Part shown: positions 55,190 to 64,000 of the stretch, one piece after another
Numbering within the stretch: the stretch's first letter is position 1
How the letters are laid out: the number at the start of each line of letters is the position of its first letter
Assembly (NCBI GenBank): GCA_023362775.1
Contig: JALMGJ010000006.1
Coordinates: 4,046,001-4,110,000 of the forward strand
DNA length: 64,000 nucleotides
Direction of reading: 5' to 3'
Source: Charina bottae
Lineage: Eukaryota > Chordata > Lepidosauria > Squamata > Charinaidae
Notes under the pieces: generated by a model
Databases searched by the model: none
The model's input: only the letters and a program-made list of their open reading frames with translations
Told to the model about the DNA's origin: nothing
Translations under genes and position numbers: made by a program

Positions 55190-56515
55190 ACTTTGGAAAT
55201 GCGATGGAGATCTAATCACAACGGGGTCTGATTCCAACTTACTGTAGGTGTCAAGGTGTCATCCCAACAAGGTAGATCAGACTAAGGAACCAATGCTGTA
55301 TAGGACAGGACTACTTTTATTGTAACAAACTATAGGAACAGATTCTTGCAAGTCTGAATATGCTTCTCCCTCCCTCACTTTATGTTCGTGTGAACGAGGA
55401 AGGGGTTGTCTGAGACATTTACTCACGTTACTTTCTTGGCCCGGGCTCAGGCCCCTCTTATCTGACCATTGCCTGGGTAGCAGTTCTTCCTCCTGTCCTT
55501 CAAGGCCATTCCTCATGCCCTCTACACAAGGCAGGGGCGGTGGGTAGCAGTCATCCAGGAAGCCCAAATGCCTTCCAGAGGCATTATCATCATCACATTT
55601 AACCAGGTGTGAGACCCTGTGGTTGAAGTTGGGTTCTAGGGAGAAGTTGGGATTTTGGTAGCCATATCAGCCTACCTGCCGCGTGGCATCCTGCTGGAGC
55701 TACTCGATTCCATTGCTGGGTTGGTGGTGAAGTCTGAGAGATTAGTAATCCTTGGAGACTTTAATTTGCTCTTATATAACATATTCTGGAGCAGCTCAGG
55801 AGTTCACGGACCTATCCCCGATCACTGAGGGCCTGACACGCACAAAGGGAGTCACACTCTGGATCTGCTTTTTTTTTTTTTGTCTTGGGCTGTTGCCATG
55901 GGATGTGAATCTTGGCCAGCAGAGACTGGCTGGGGATGAGGGGGCTTGTAGCCAGCCCGTCCAGGAGCACCAGTTTCTCTCTCCACCCACACCCACTGCA
56001 GACAACTCCAGCACCTGGAATTTATCCAACAATTTAAGAAGATTGAGACAGGCATAAGAACCCCAAACGCCTCTTTGCAAGATGGATTTTTTCTAATTTG
56101 TCAGAAAGACGATCTGCTTAAGCGTCTTGGTTGATCTGAATGATATAGTATTTACAGAGGACTGGGAAGCCTGATCAAAGCCAGAAGGGAGGGTGAAAAA
56201 AAAACTTCAGGAAAGCTTGAGTTCTGTTGAAAATCCTTAAATTAATAGCAGGAAAAAAATGAATCGATGCTCAGAGCTTGGAGTGTCTGCAGTGTGTAAA
56301 ATCTCCCTTCCATGTCTAAAACGAACCTCAACCAGCTAAACATCTTTCCTTTTTCTGTTATTTTAGGTTGTGGGGGAAGTGGGAGTCATCAACATATTTT
56401 AAAAAGTCATTTTTTAACACATAGAACCATAGGGGGAAAAAAAGATTTGTAGGGCAACTTTTCAACCTGCTTTGCAAATAACAGTCAGTGATCTGGGGAG
56501 GCAGAAATACAGCCG
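55190..56515. other. upstream region, nothing recognised
   Basis: No coding exon or repeat family identified on either strand. Confidence 0.45.
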
Positions 56516-56519
56516 ATGT

Positions 56520-56598
56520 TTTATTTATTTATTTATTTGTTTTTCAAATTTATTCCCCGCCCATCTCCCATGCAAGGGACTCTGGGCGGGTTGCCGTA
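56520..56598 (-). mobile_element. LINE 3' tail fragment
   Basis: (TTTA)n, then TTCCCCGCCCATCTCCCATG and GACTCTGGGCGGG, antisense to the tail at 15.7 kb. Confidence 0.65.
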
Positions 56599-56782
56599 TG
56601 TGCTGGCTGGTTATTGGGGTTTTCTCTAGTTTGGGCCCCAAAAAGTAGTGTCCAATTCAACTCCTGGGGACTATATCGAAACCTCCACTTTTTTTCTTGG
56701 CAGCTCTATGGAAACGGTTTGCCACTGTCTTTTTCCAGATGTTCTTTTTAAAAGAAGTTCCCAGTCTTGGGATGTTCTGGCA

Positions 56783-57058
56783 CAGGGGTCCCCAACGTTT
56801 TTGGCACCAAGGACCGGTCGTGGAAGACAATTTTTCCACGGACCGGGGGTTGTGGTTTGCAGGCGGGAGCCAATCGCGTGCACCGGGGGGCGGGGTTTGC
56901 AGGCAGGAACCAATCGCGCGCACCGGGGGTGGGGTTTGCAGGTGGGAGCCAATCGTGTGCACCGGGGGCAGGGTTTGCAGGTGGGAGCCAATCGTGCGCA
57001 CCGGGGGGCGGGGTTTGCAGGCGGGAGCCCCATGGCCCACACAGGTTGGGGACCCCTG
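56783..57058. mobile_element. hAT MITE with five GC-box/CCAAT units
   Basis: The exact 8-bp duplication is ttctggca (56775-56782, 57059-57066). The units hold GGGGCGGGGTTTGCAGGCG and GGAGCCAATCG. Confidence 0.9.
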
Positions 57059-57195
57059 TTCTGGCAGACTCCCATCCAACAACAAATAATAACAGGTTAA
57101 CCAAGACCAGCTCAAGTTGAGCCAAGTCCTACTGATTTCTTGGACATGTCCATGCAGCTTTCTTGGCAACGATACTATTTTATTATTTATTAGAT

Positions 57196-57315
57196 CAGTG
57201 TTTCTCAACCTTGGCAACTTTAAGACAGGTGGACTTCAACTCCCAGAATTCTGGCTGGGGGATTCTGGGAGTTGAAGTCCACCTGTCTTAAAGTTGCCAA
57301 GGTTGAGAAACACTG
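57196..57315. mobile_element. fold-back MITE, near-perfect palindrome
   Basis: CAGTGTTTCTCAACCTTGGC arms are inverted around CCAGAATTCTGGCTGGGGGA. The flanking 8-mers are tattagat/tatttgat (7 of 8), as in hAT elements. Confidence 0.88.
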
Positions 57316-57349
57316 TATTTGATGGATTGCATTCATTAGATTGATATCT

Positions 57350-57545
57350 CCCTTTCATTCAGGGGTTCAAGGTGGCTTATATTTCACCTCCCCTCCTACT
57401 TTTCCCCACCACAACAACCCTGCAAGGTAAACTAGGCTGAGAGAGAGGAACTGGCTCAAAGTCCCCCAGGGAGCTTTGGTGGGTGAACCTGGGTCTCACT
57501 GCTCCGAGCCCAACCCCTTCACCGCTGCACCACGCTGCCTTTACA
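57350..57545 (-). repeat. tRNA-derived SINE
   Basis: Plus text CCACAACAACCCTGCAAGGT, GAGAGAGGAACTGGCTCAAA and GCACCACGCTGCC is the antisense of a tRNA-headed SINE body. Confidence 0.6.
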
Positions 57546-57597
57546 GACATGCCTTTTTCCAGGATGATGTTAACTTTCCAGTCTAACCTAAGACCAC

Positions 57598-57671
57598 CCT
57601 AAGATTTCCTGGTGGTATCCTGTTCAAGCATTAACCTGGTTCAAACCTGCTTAACTTTTCAAGATCAGCCA
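57598..57671 (-). repeat. 5S-rRNA-derived SINE fragment
   Basis: The complement of the 5S 3' part: TTTCCTGGTGGTATCCTGTT, TTAACCTGG and TTTTCAAGATCAGCC. Confidence 0.6.
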
Positions 57672-57719
57672 CAGTTGGTAAGGTAGTAATGCCTAGCTGG
57701 GCATTGGGTTTTTTTGTCG

Positions 57720-57905
57720 TGATGGCCCTTCAAGTTAACCCCGACTCTTGACGACTACATGGACTAGTCCCTCCAGTGTTCTTGGAAGGGTTTTTGGAAG
57801 TGGTTTGCCCTGGCCGCCTCCTTCTTCCTAGGCCTGAAAGAGGGGGACTGGCCCAAGGTTAGCCAGCTGGATCCATGCCACACCAAATTGCCTCTCCAAC
57901 AGGCT
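57720..57905 (-). repeat. tRNA-derived SINE, diverged
   Basis: CATGGACTAGTCCCTCCAGT, TTTTTGGAAGTGGTTTGCCC and GACTGGCCCAAGGTTAGCC. Confidence 0.6.
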
Positions 57906-58019
57906 AAAAACTCCAGGATTTATTTTCCCGTCTTTAACGTTGCAACCCTATTGCCTAGAAATCCCACTAATCTCAAACAAGGCTTGTTTTGCAGACTCTG
58001 TAAACATCCTTATTTTATT

Positions 58020-58243
58020 ATTTAATTCATTCAGTCCTGTATGATTCTTGGAGACTGCCTGGACAAGTCCCTGCAGTTTTCTTGGCAAGGTTTTTCAGAA
58101 GTGGTTTGCCATTGCCTGCTTCCTAGGACTGAGAGAGAGTGACTGGCCCAAGGTCACCCAGCTGGCTTTGTGCCCAAACCGGGACTAGAACTCACCATTT
58201 CTTGGTTTCTAGCCCAGTGCCTTAACCACTACACTGGCTCTCT
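58020..58243 (-). repeat. tRNA-derived SINE
   Basis: CTGCAGTTTTCTTGGCAAGG, GACTGGCCCAAGGTCACCC and a head at GCCTTAACCACTACACTGGC. Confidence 0.72.
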
Positions 58244-58307
58244 AAATACCCTTCTTAGCCAACCCCAAATTAAAACCTTCCCTATATCTTTTTATATGGT
58301 TAGACCA

Positions 58308-58378
58308 GGGTTTCTCAACCTTAGCAACTTTAAGATGTGTGGACTTCAACTCCCAGAATTCCCCAGCCAGCAAGCAAG
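58308..58378. mobile_element. half copy of fold-back MITE
   Basis: GGGTTTCTCAACCTTAGCAA, TGTGGACTTCAACTCCCAGA and CCCCAGCCAGCAAGC. Confidence 0.65.
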
Positions 58379-58384
58379 CTTAGA

Positions 58385-59340
58385 CTCTATACCTTTCTTA
58401 GACAAGCCTGCTCAAAAGTAAGCCCAGTGAGTTAATGTGATTTTCTCCCAAACTGATAGGTGCACATTTGAACCTAATTCTCCTTCCTGCCTTTTACTCA
58501 TATGACTTACAAATGATGTGGTCTTAACTTGTTTTCATTCTTTTCATTTCCAAAGGTTCTGCTTATGCAAACACAGCATCGCTGCCAGATTTTTTTACAT
58601 CTATCTATCTCCTGCAGTCCAATTTGGACAGGGGATGCAAAAATATCTATGTTTTAACGTCCTGTATCATCAGTCTTTTTCAACACAACTTTTTCATTTC
58701 CTCTCTGGTCCTGGTTTTCCATGCATTTGGCTGAACTTGTCACCCCCGACCTATCACATTTTCTCCTAAGCCTGACAAAATAAACAGGTCAGAAAAACAG
58801 AAAGTGGGGAACTATACAGTATCTGGGATTACTTCATGCAGCTGCAACGTAATTCAGTTCAGTGAAATACATTTCCAAAAGTATAAAGGCGCTGGGACTT
58901 GAATTGGTTGTAGACATGTGCCTCTGGGGAAGAATTCAATTTGAAACATGTTGGGCTGAAATACTCACACTCACACTCACTCACTCACACACACACACAC
59001 ACACACACACCCCTAATGCACCCAGAGGTCTCTTTACTGTCTCTTCTAAACAGAAGAATTTGTTGCCTCAAATGCTTGGAAATGCATTTTCTCAGGTGAC
59101 TATTAATGTACAATACAGTAGTAATAAAACAGCAGTGCCATGTTTTCTGTTCTTTGCTGGAAGCAACACAGGATCATAGGGGTGTAGATATGGCTGGATT
59201 GGTATAAATGTAATTCATTTTTTTATTTTAATGGGCTAATGGTGGTGGATCCAAAGGGATATTCATGTGGATCCCTTGCAGCAAAAAATGATGGTACTTC
59301 AAGAAATAGAAATTTTATTATCATATAAGGCTTTGTGGAT
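58385..59340. other. upstream region, only a (CA)n tract
   Basis: (ACTC)n/(CA)n at 58967-59010. Nothing else recognised. Confidence 0.5.
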
Positions 59341-59357
59341 CCATAAACACTTCCACA

Positions 59358-59666
59358 GGGGCATGATGGCTCAGTGGTTAAGACGCCAGGCTTGTCGATC
59401 AGAAGGTCAGCGGTTCGAATCCCTAGTCCTGCATGACGGAGTGAGCTCCTGCACTCGACCCAGCTCTTGCCAACCTAGCAATTCGAAAGCATGCAAATGC
59501 AAGTAGATGAATAGGCACCACTTCGGTGGGAAGGTAACAGCGTTCTGCGTGGGTCATGCCGGCCACATGACCGCGGAAGCGTCTTCAGACAGCGCTGGCT
59601 CTTCGGCTAACAAACGGAGATGAGCACTGCCCCCTAGAGTCAGACACGACTGTGCAGGGAAAAACC
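59358..59666 (+). mobile_element. Sauria-type tRNA SINE
   Basis: The 14-bp target duplication is taaacacttccaca (59344-59357, 59667-59680). Head GATGGCTCAGTGGTTAAGAC and GGTTCGAATCCCTAG. Only one degenerate tail unit. Confidence 0.92.
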
Positions 59667-59737
59667 TAAACACTTCCACACCTCTACTTTTTCACTCCCC
59701 CCCCCCCCCGAAAAGCAGTTTAAAAGACGAGCCAAGA

Positions 59738-60171
59738 TAGGCTGACCATATTTCCTTGAGACAAAAACGGGACATTGGGATGGCAAAACAGGACAGGGTC
59801 TTATGTAATATTCCGTATTCATGAAAAAGACAGGGGTCCCCGCCCCCGGTCCGCACGATTGGCTCCCGCCTGCAAACCCCGCCCCTGGTCCGCACAGTTG
59901 GCTCCCACCTGCAAACCCCGGTCTGTGCAATTGGCTCCCGCCTGCAAACCCCGCCCCCGGTCCCTCCTTTGCCACACGTTGATAGGCGGGAGGGCTTCCT
60001 CTTCCAGGCTGCCTCCAATCGGCAGCTCTGGCTCGGATCCTCCTTCCGCGCCATTCCCGCCGGGTTTAAAAAATGGGACAAAATTGAGATTTTTATCAAA
60101 ACGACGGGACGGTTGAAAAATGCTAAAAAAACGGGACTGTCCCGTTCAAAACGGGACGTATGGTCAGCCTA
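59738..60171. mobile_element. hAT element (TAGGCTGACCATAT family), short form
   Basis: The exact 8-bp duplication is agccaaga (59730-59737, 60172-60179). Inside are CAAACCCCGCCCC units and the inverted AACGGGAC subterminal motifs. Confidence 0.9.
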
Positions 60172-60179
60172 AGCCAAGA

Positions 60180-60475
60180 CTATCTTCAATGCTGTGATCT
60201 TGTGGTACTGTGAACAAGAAACCAAGAAGTTCTAGGTTATGCTGAATTGTTCACTTGAAAGGTCTGTACAAGTTGGTACCCACACTTTTGCTTCTCAGAA
60301 CAGGCTTATGGGCAGTGATTGTGGCTTGCAGAGAGCTTTGTAGTATCCCATAATACCCTGGAGCAGAGTCTGTACTACACAGGGCATCAGAGAGAGGCTT
60401 GGGGCTCAGATGATGATGAAGATGCCAAGATCATGATCCATAATGACGCCAAGTCTAAACTCTGGCTACAATTTA
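60180..60475. other. upstream region, nothing recognised
   Basis: Unique-looking sequence. Confidence 0.4.
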
Positions 60476-60478
60476 GAT

Positions 60479-60600
60479 CAGTGTTTTTCAAACTTGGCCA
60501 CTTTAAGATGTGTGGACTTCAACTCCCAGAATTCCCCAGCCAGCAATTCTGGGAGCTGAAGTCCACACATCTTAAAGTGGCTGAGGTTGAGAAACATTCA
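60479..60600. mobile_element. fold-back MITE, both arms
   Basis: CAGTGTTTTTCAAACTTGGC...CCCAGCCAGCAATTCTGGGA...GGCTGAGGTTGAGAAAC. Confidence 0.82.
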
Positions 60601-61084
60601 GTTAAAGCTTATCTAGCTGGTTCGGTCCATTTTGTGAGAGCCAATTATTAAATTGGCACATTACACATTACAGCTAAGCACCAAACTTACATTTTCCCTA
60701 ACTCTGCCTGGAGAACAACCCCACCCCACACTCCAATGGGTGACTCTGACCTCAAAGCCAAAGATCTCACCGTTTCATGCTCTGGCCTTTGCAGACAGTC
60801 ATCTTGTCCAGGTAGAGCAGGGAAAATGTGAATCTGTATCTTAGGTCCAACCGTAGACCTTTTGAACCCAATCCTCTCTAAGTCAAGTTCGGTGACCCTT
60901 TTGCCCAAGTAACTTAATGCAATTCCAACCTTAAATGCTCAGAATCTAAAGAAACTTTCCACGGCGTGGTGCATCCTAAAACTCTGGCTGGAAGTTTGGG
61001 AAGCTGGATAAATAAATCTGAAAGTCATCTGCTAACTCATAGCAGATGGCCATATCTGGCCAGTATTTGGAAATCCCACTAAAA

Positions 61085-61200
61085 CAGGCCAAGTTAGTTC
61101 TTGAATGGGAGACCACTTGGACATTGGGCTACAGACCAAACTCGGAAGTCCAGCTTCCAGGAAGAAGGCAATGGCAAATGTCCATATTGTGGTTAGGAAA
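61085..61200 (+). repeat. 5S-rRNA-derived SINE fragment
   Basis: GCCAAGTTAGTTCTTGAATG and GGAGACCACTTGG match the 5S 3' region; GAAGGCAATGGCAAA follows, as in the SINE bodies. Confidence 0.55.
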
Positions 61201-61203
61201 ACT

Positions 61204-62073
61204 ACAAATATATTTGTGGGAGTTGATCTCAACCTGACAGAATCTATTTTTTGTTGTTCAGTCGTTTAGTCATGTCCGACTCTTCGTGACCTCATGGACC
61301 ATAGCATGCCAGGCCTTCCTGTCCTCCACTGTCTCCCAGAGTTTACTCAAGTTCATGTTCGTTACATCGGTGATGCTCTCTAACCATCTCATCCTCTGCC
61401 GTCCCCTTCTCCTTTTGCCTTCAGTCTTTCCCAGCATCAGGGTCTTTTCCAGCGAGTCCTCTCTTCGCATTAGGTGGCCAAAGTATTTGAGCTTCAGCTT
61501 CAGTATCTGTCCTTCCAATGAGCAGTCAGGGTTGATTTCCTTTAGGATCGACTGATTTGACCTCCTTGCAGTCCAAGGGACTCTCAAGAGTCTTCTCCAG
61601 CACCAGGTAAGGTCTCACAAATATATTTGTGGGAGTTGATCTCAACCTGACAGAATCTATTTTTTGTTGTTCAGTCGTTTAGTCATGTCCGACTCTTCGT
61701 GACCTCATGGACCATAGCATGCCAGGCCTTCCTGTCCTCCACTGTCTCCCAGAGTTTACTCAAATTCATGTTCATTACATCGGTGATGCTATCTAACCAT
61801 CTCATCCTCTGCCGTCCCCTTCTCCTTTTGCCTTCAGTCTTTCCCAGCATCAGGGTCTTTTCCAGTGAGTCCTCTCTTCGCATTAGGTGGCCAAAGGATT
61901 TGAGCTTCAGCTTCAGCATCTGTCCTTCCAATGAGCAGTCAGGGTTGATTTCCTTTAGGATTGACTGGTTTGACCTCCTTGCAGTCCAAGGGACTCTCAA
62001 GAGTCTTCTCCAGCACCAGGTAAGGTCTCACAAATATATTTGTGGGAGCTGATCTCAACCTGACAGAATCTAT
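61204..62073 (-). repeat. 413-bp tandem duplication of a BovB 3' end
   Basis: ACAAATATATTTGTGGGAG occurs at 61204, 61617 and 62030, exactly 413 bp apart each time. Between them lie two near-identical antisense BovB 3' ends (61253-61600 and 61666-62013: minus-strand SNQSILKEINPDCSLEGQ and a GTCATGTCCGACTCTTCG-type tail). Few mismatches separate the copies. Confidence 0.93.
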
Positions 62074-62257
62074 ACCTTTCTCCTTTTTAGTTAGGGAAGG
62101 CTGACCTAAAAAGATTGAAAGAATCAGAGCATACACCGGTTTTCCTGGACTACCTCTTCTCCGGCAAGTGAGCCACAGATTCTTTGTGCTGATTCGGGCA
62201 AACCTGGTATCGACCAGGATTTTATTTAAAAAAGGACTCGTACCTCCTTTCTGTTTT

Positions 62258-62765
62258 TTTTAATAAGAACTTTATTAATTTTCAAAGTATAATTAAAATA
62301 CAAGATATAGAATATAGAAAAGCTAGAATATAGAACTAAAGAAAAGAGAAAAAAAACTATAAAGGTGCAAAACAGACAGGAAACAGAAACAGAAAGTGAC
62401 TTCCGACTTTCTCCAATACAGATATCAATAAGTTTACAAATATAATCTCTTACCCCTAGTTAAACCTTTAACTTAAACCTTAGTTAAACCTTAGTAACAT
62501 TATTTCTATCAAAACAAACCGTTTAATCACTAAAACCCAAGATCAAAACTTCATTTTTTTCTGACACAAGCAAGTAGTCTAAAAGTGGTTGCCAAGTAAA
62601 AACAAATCCAGAAACAGTATTTTTTCTAATCAGCGCTGTTAACGTGGCCATTTGGGCCAGCTCCATCAGCTTGATCATCCAGTCCTCCACTGTAGGTATT
62701 TGTGGATCTTTCCATCTTTGTGCATATAAAAGTCTTGCTGCTGTAATCATATATAATATCGTACC
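62258..62765 (-). mobile_element. L1 LINE 3' end, antisense
   Basis: On minus: ITAARLLYAQRWKDPQIPTV, EDWMIKLMELAQMATLTALI and WQPLLDYL, the carboxyl end of L1 ORF2. An AT-rich 3'UTR runs into poly-A (poly-T at 62262). Confidence 0.82.
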
Positions 62766-62769
62766 TGCT

Positions 62770-63340
62770 TTCTGATGGTCGCTTTTAGGGGGGAAAAAAG
62801 TTCAAGCAATTAGTTTGCTGGCTCCCTGTCCATAGCAGGCCAAGGGGCAACCCATTTATTAAGCTAGGCACACCTTTGACACCAGGAAGAGAGAAAGCAC
62901 CTTGGGGTTATTATTAAAGCAGAAGGGAGAAATCAATCATTCCTAACCCAAAGAGTTGCATTTAATAAACTCAGCCCACGGTGAAACGCCTCAAAGCGTA
63001 ACTTAGTTTTGATCAGTGGGCTCTGCAACATTTTAATAAGGCAGGGTCCCAAACCAGCAGATTGGAGTTGCTTAGAGTTTGACGGGGGGGGGGGGGGGGG
63101 GGCACAGTCTTTGAGATGAAGAACAGCTGCACTAGTTTGAGGGTTGAAGGCTTCCCAACTCCAGTTTATCTAAAGGAGGGATGCCAGAAACCCCCTAAAA
63201 AATACTGCCCACCAACATCTTTTCTGCCACCTTCTGAGCCTCTCTGGAGTGGGCAAGGCTACGAAATGGGTCCATTGGGGGTGGCGTCTAGTGTAGGATT
63301 AGGGGACACAACGTGCGTCTGTACCTGTCCTTAAAAAACT
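62770..63340. other. upstream region, nothing recognised
   Basis: A G-run at 63083-63102. No gene. Confidence 0.45.
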
Positions 63341-63364
63341 TGAGATCCTGGCAGGGAGATTTGC

Positions 63365-63440
63365 AGGGTCAAAAAAGTCAAGACGGTAGCTGTAATGATG
63401 GGATCAAACCCTTTTTATATCCATCATGATCCTGCTCCCC
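63365..63440. mobile_element. half of GTCAAGATGG-type fold-back MITE
   Basis: GGTCAAAAAAGTCAAGACGG and AACCCTTTTTATATCC. Confidence 0.4.
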
Positions 63441-63616
63441 GCTCTGTCCCTGTCCATTTTGGAGATGTGGCTCGTGGGATGTCATACAAAACCTGGTGCA
63501 GCCCTCAAATTTTTAGAAGTGGTGCTTCTCTGGTTTAAAGAAGCAGTTAGGAACAGATGGAAAAGATTGATCTCTGTGTGAGTTCCTGCAGAGTTCTTGC
63601 AGCTTCCTTGAATATA

Positions 63617-64000
63617 CAAGTAGCCCTCGCTTAACAACCACAATTGGGACTGGAATTTTGGTTGCTAAGCAAAGCAGTCATTAAGTGAATCCAACCCAAT
63701 TTTACGAGCTTTTTTGCAGTGGTCGTTAAGTGAATCACGTTGGGGGTTAAGTAAACCACATGGTCGTTAAGCAAATCATGCAGTTCCCCATTGATTTTGC
63801 TTGCCAGAAGCTGTCCAGGAAGGTAGAAAATGGCGATCACGTGACCACAGGACGCTGCGACGGTCATAAATGTAAACCAAGCGTCCAAATCATGATCACG
63901 TGACCGTGGGGACGCTGCGATGGACATAAGTGTGAGTACTGGTTGTAAGTCGTTTTTTTCAGCACCGTCGTAAGTCCAAACCATCACTAAACGAATGGTT
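63617..64000. mobile_element. mariner-type MITE, copy 9, cut by window end
   Basis: CAAGTAGCCCTCGCTTAACA after TA; the right end would fall just past 64000. Confidence 0.82.

Noticed and set aside
1..64000. Bacterial defence, phage or operon-type system
   Set aside because: Intron-split gene, LINEs, SINEs and microsatellites show nuclear vertebrate DNA throughout.

Overview
This window is vertebrate nuclear DNA, almost certainly from a squamate reptile (lizard or snake). The evidence is the repeat set. It has tRNA-derived SINEs with an (ACCTTT)n tail and a BovB-like 3' end (Sauria-type), a BovB LINE, L1 and CR1 fragments, 5S-rRNA-derived SINEs, several hAT MITE families and a TA-flanked mariner-type MITE family. 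Introns are GT-AG and repeat-rich. There is no prokaryotic gene organisation, CRISPR array or phage module.

One protein-coding gene was found, on the minus strand. It is the 5' part of a fibrillar-associated-type collagen gene resembling collagen VII. Fourteen coding exons (43770 down to 979) join without a stop or phase conflict into 639 codons. They encode a signal peptide, a von Willebrand A domain with complete MIDAS residues, and fibronectin III domains 1-4 plus the first half of FN3-5. The rest of the gene (more FN3, probably a second VWA, and the triple helix) would lie beyond the left edge. A 5'UTR acceptor at 43834 shows that the first exon is non-coding. A GC-rich segment with a TATA-like box and a strong donor at 48652 is my candidate promoter and exon 1.

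Layout: 1-16.3 kb holds the FN3 exons with short, MITE-filled introns. 16.3-30.4 kb holds FN3-1a and the VWA exons, with large hAT, LINE and SINE insertions. 30.4-43.7 kb is the large first coding intron, with L1, a deleted BovB, RTE fragments and a repeat-poor AT-rich block at about 40.5-41.0 kb. 43.8-48.7 kb is the probable 5'UTR intron, including an 840-bp G-rich GGAT/GGTG minisatellite. 48.7-64 kb is upstream DNA with no gene recognised.

The most unusual features are structural. They are hAT elements carrying tandem GC-box plus CCAAT-box units, a hAT element filled with alternating palindromes, a 76-bp direct repeat around an L1 fragment, an exact 413-bp tandem duplication of a BovB tail, recurrent 102-bp expansion inside one SINE family, an inverted SINE pair in an intron, and a short interstitial telomeric tract. 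No wholly new biochemical system is evident.
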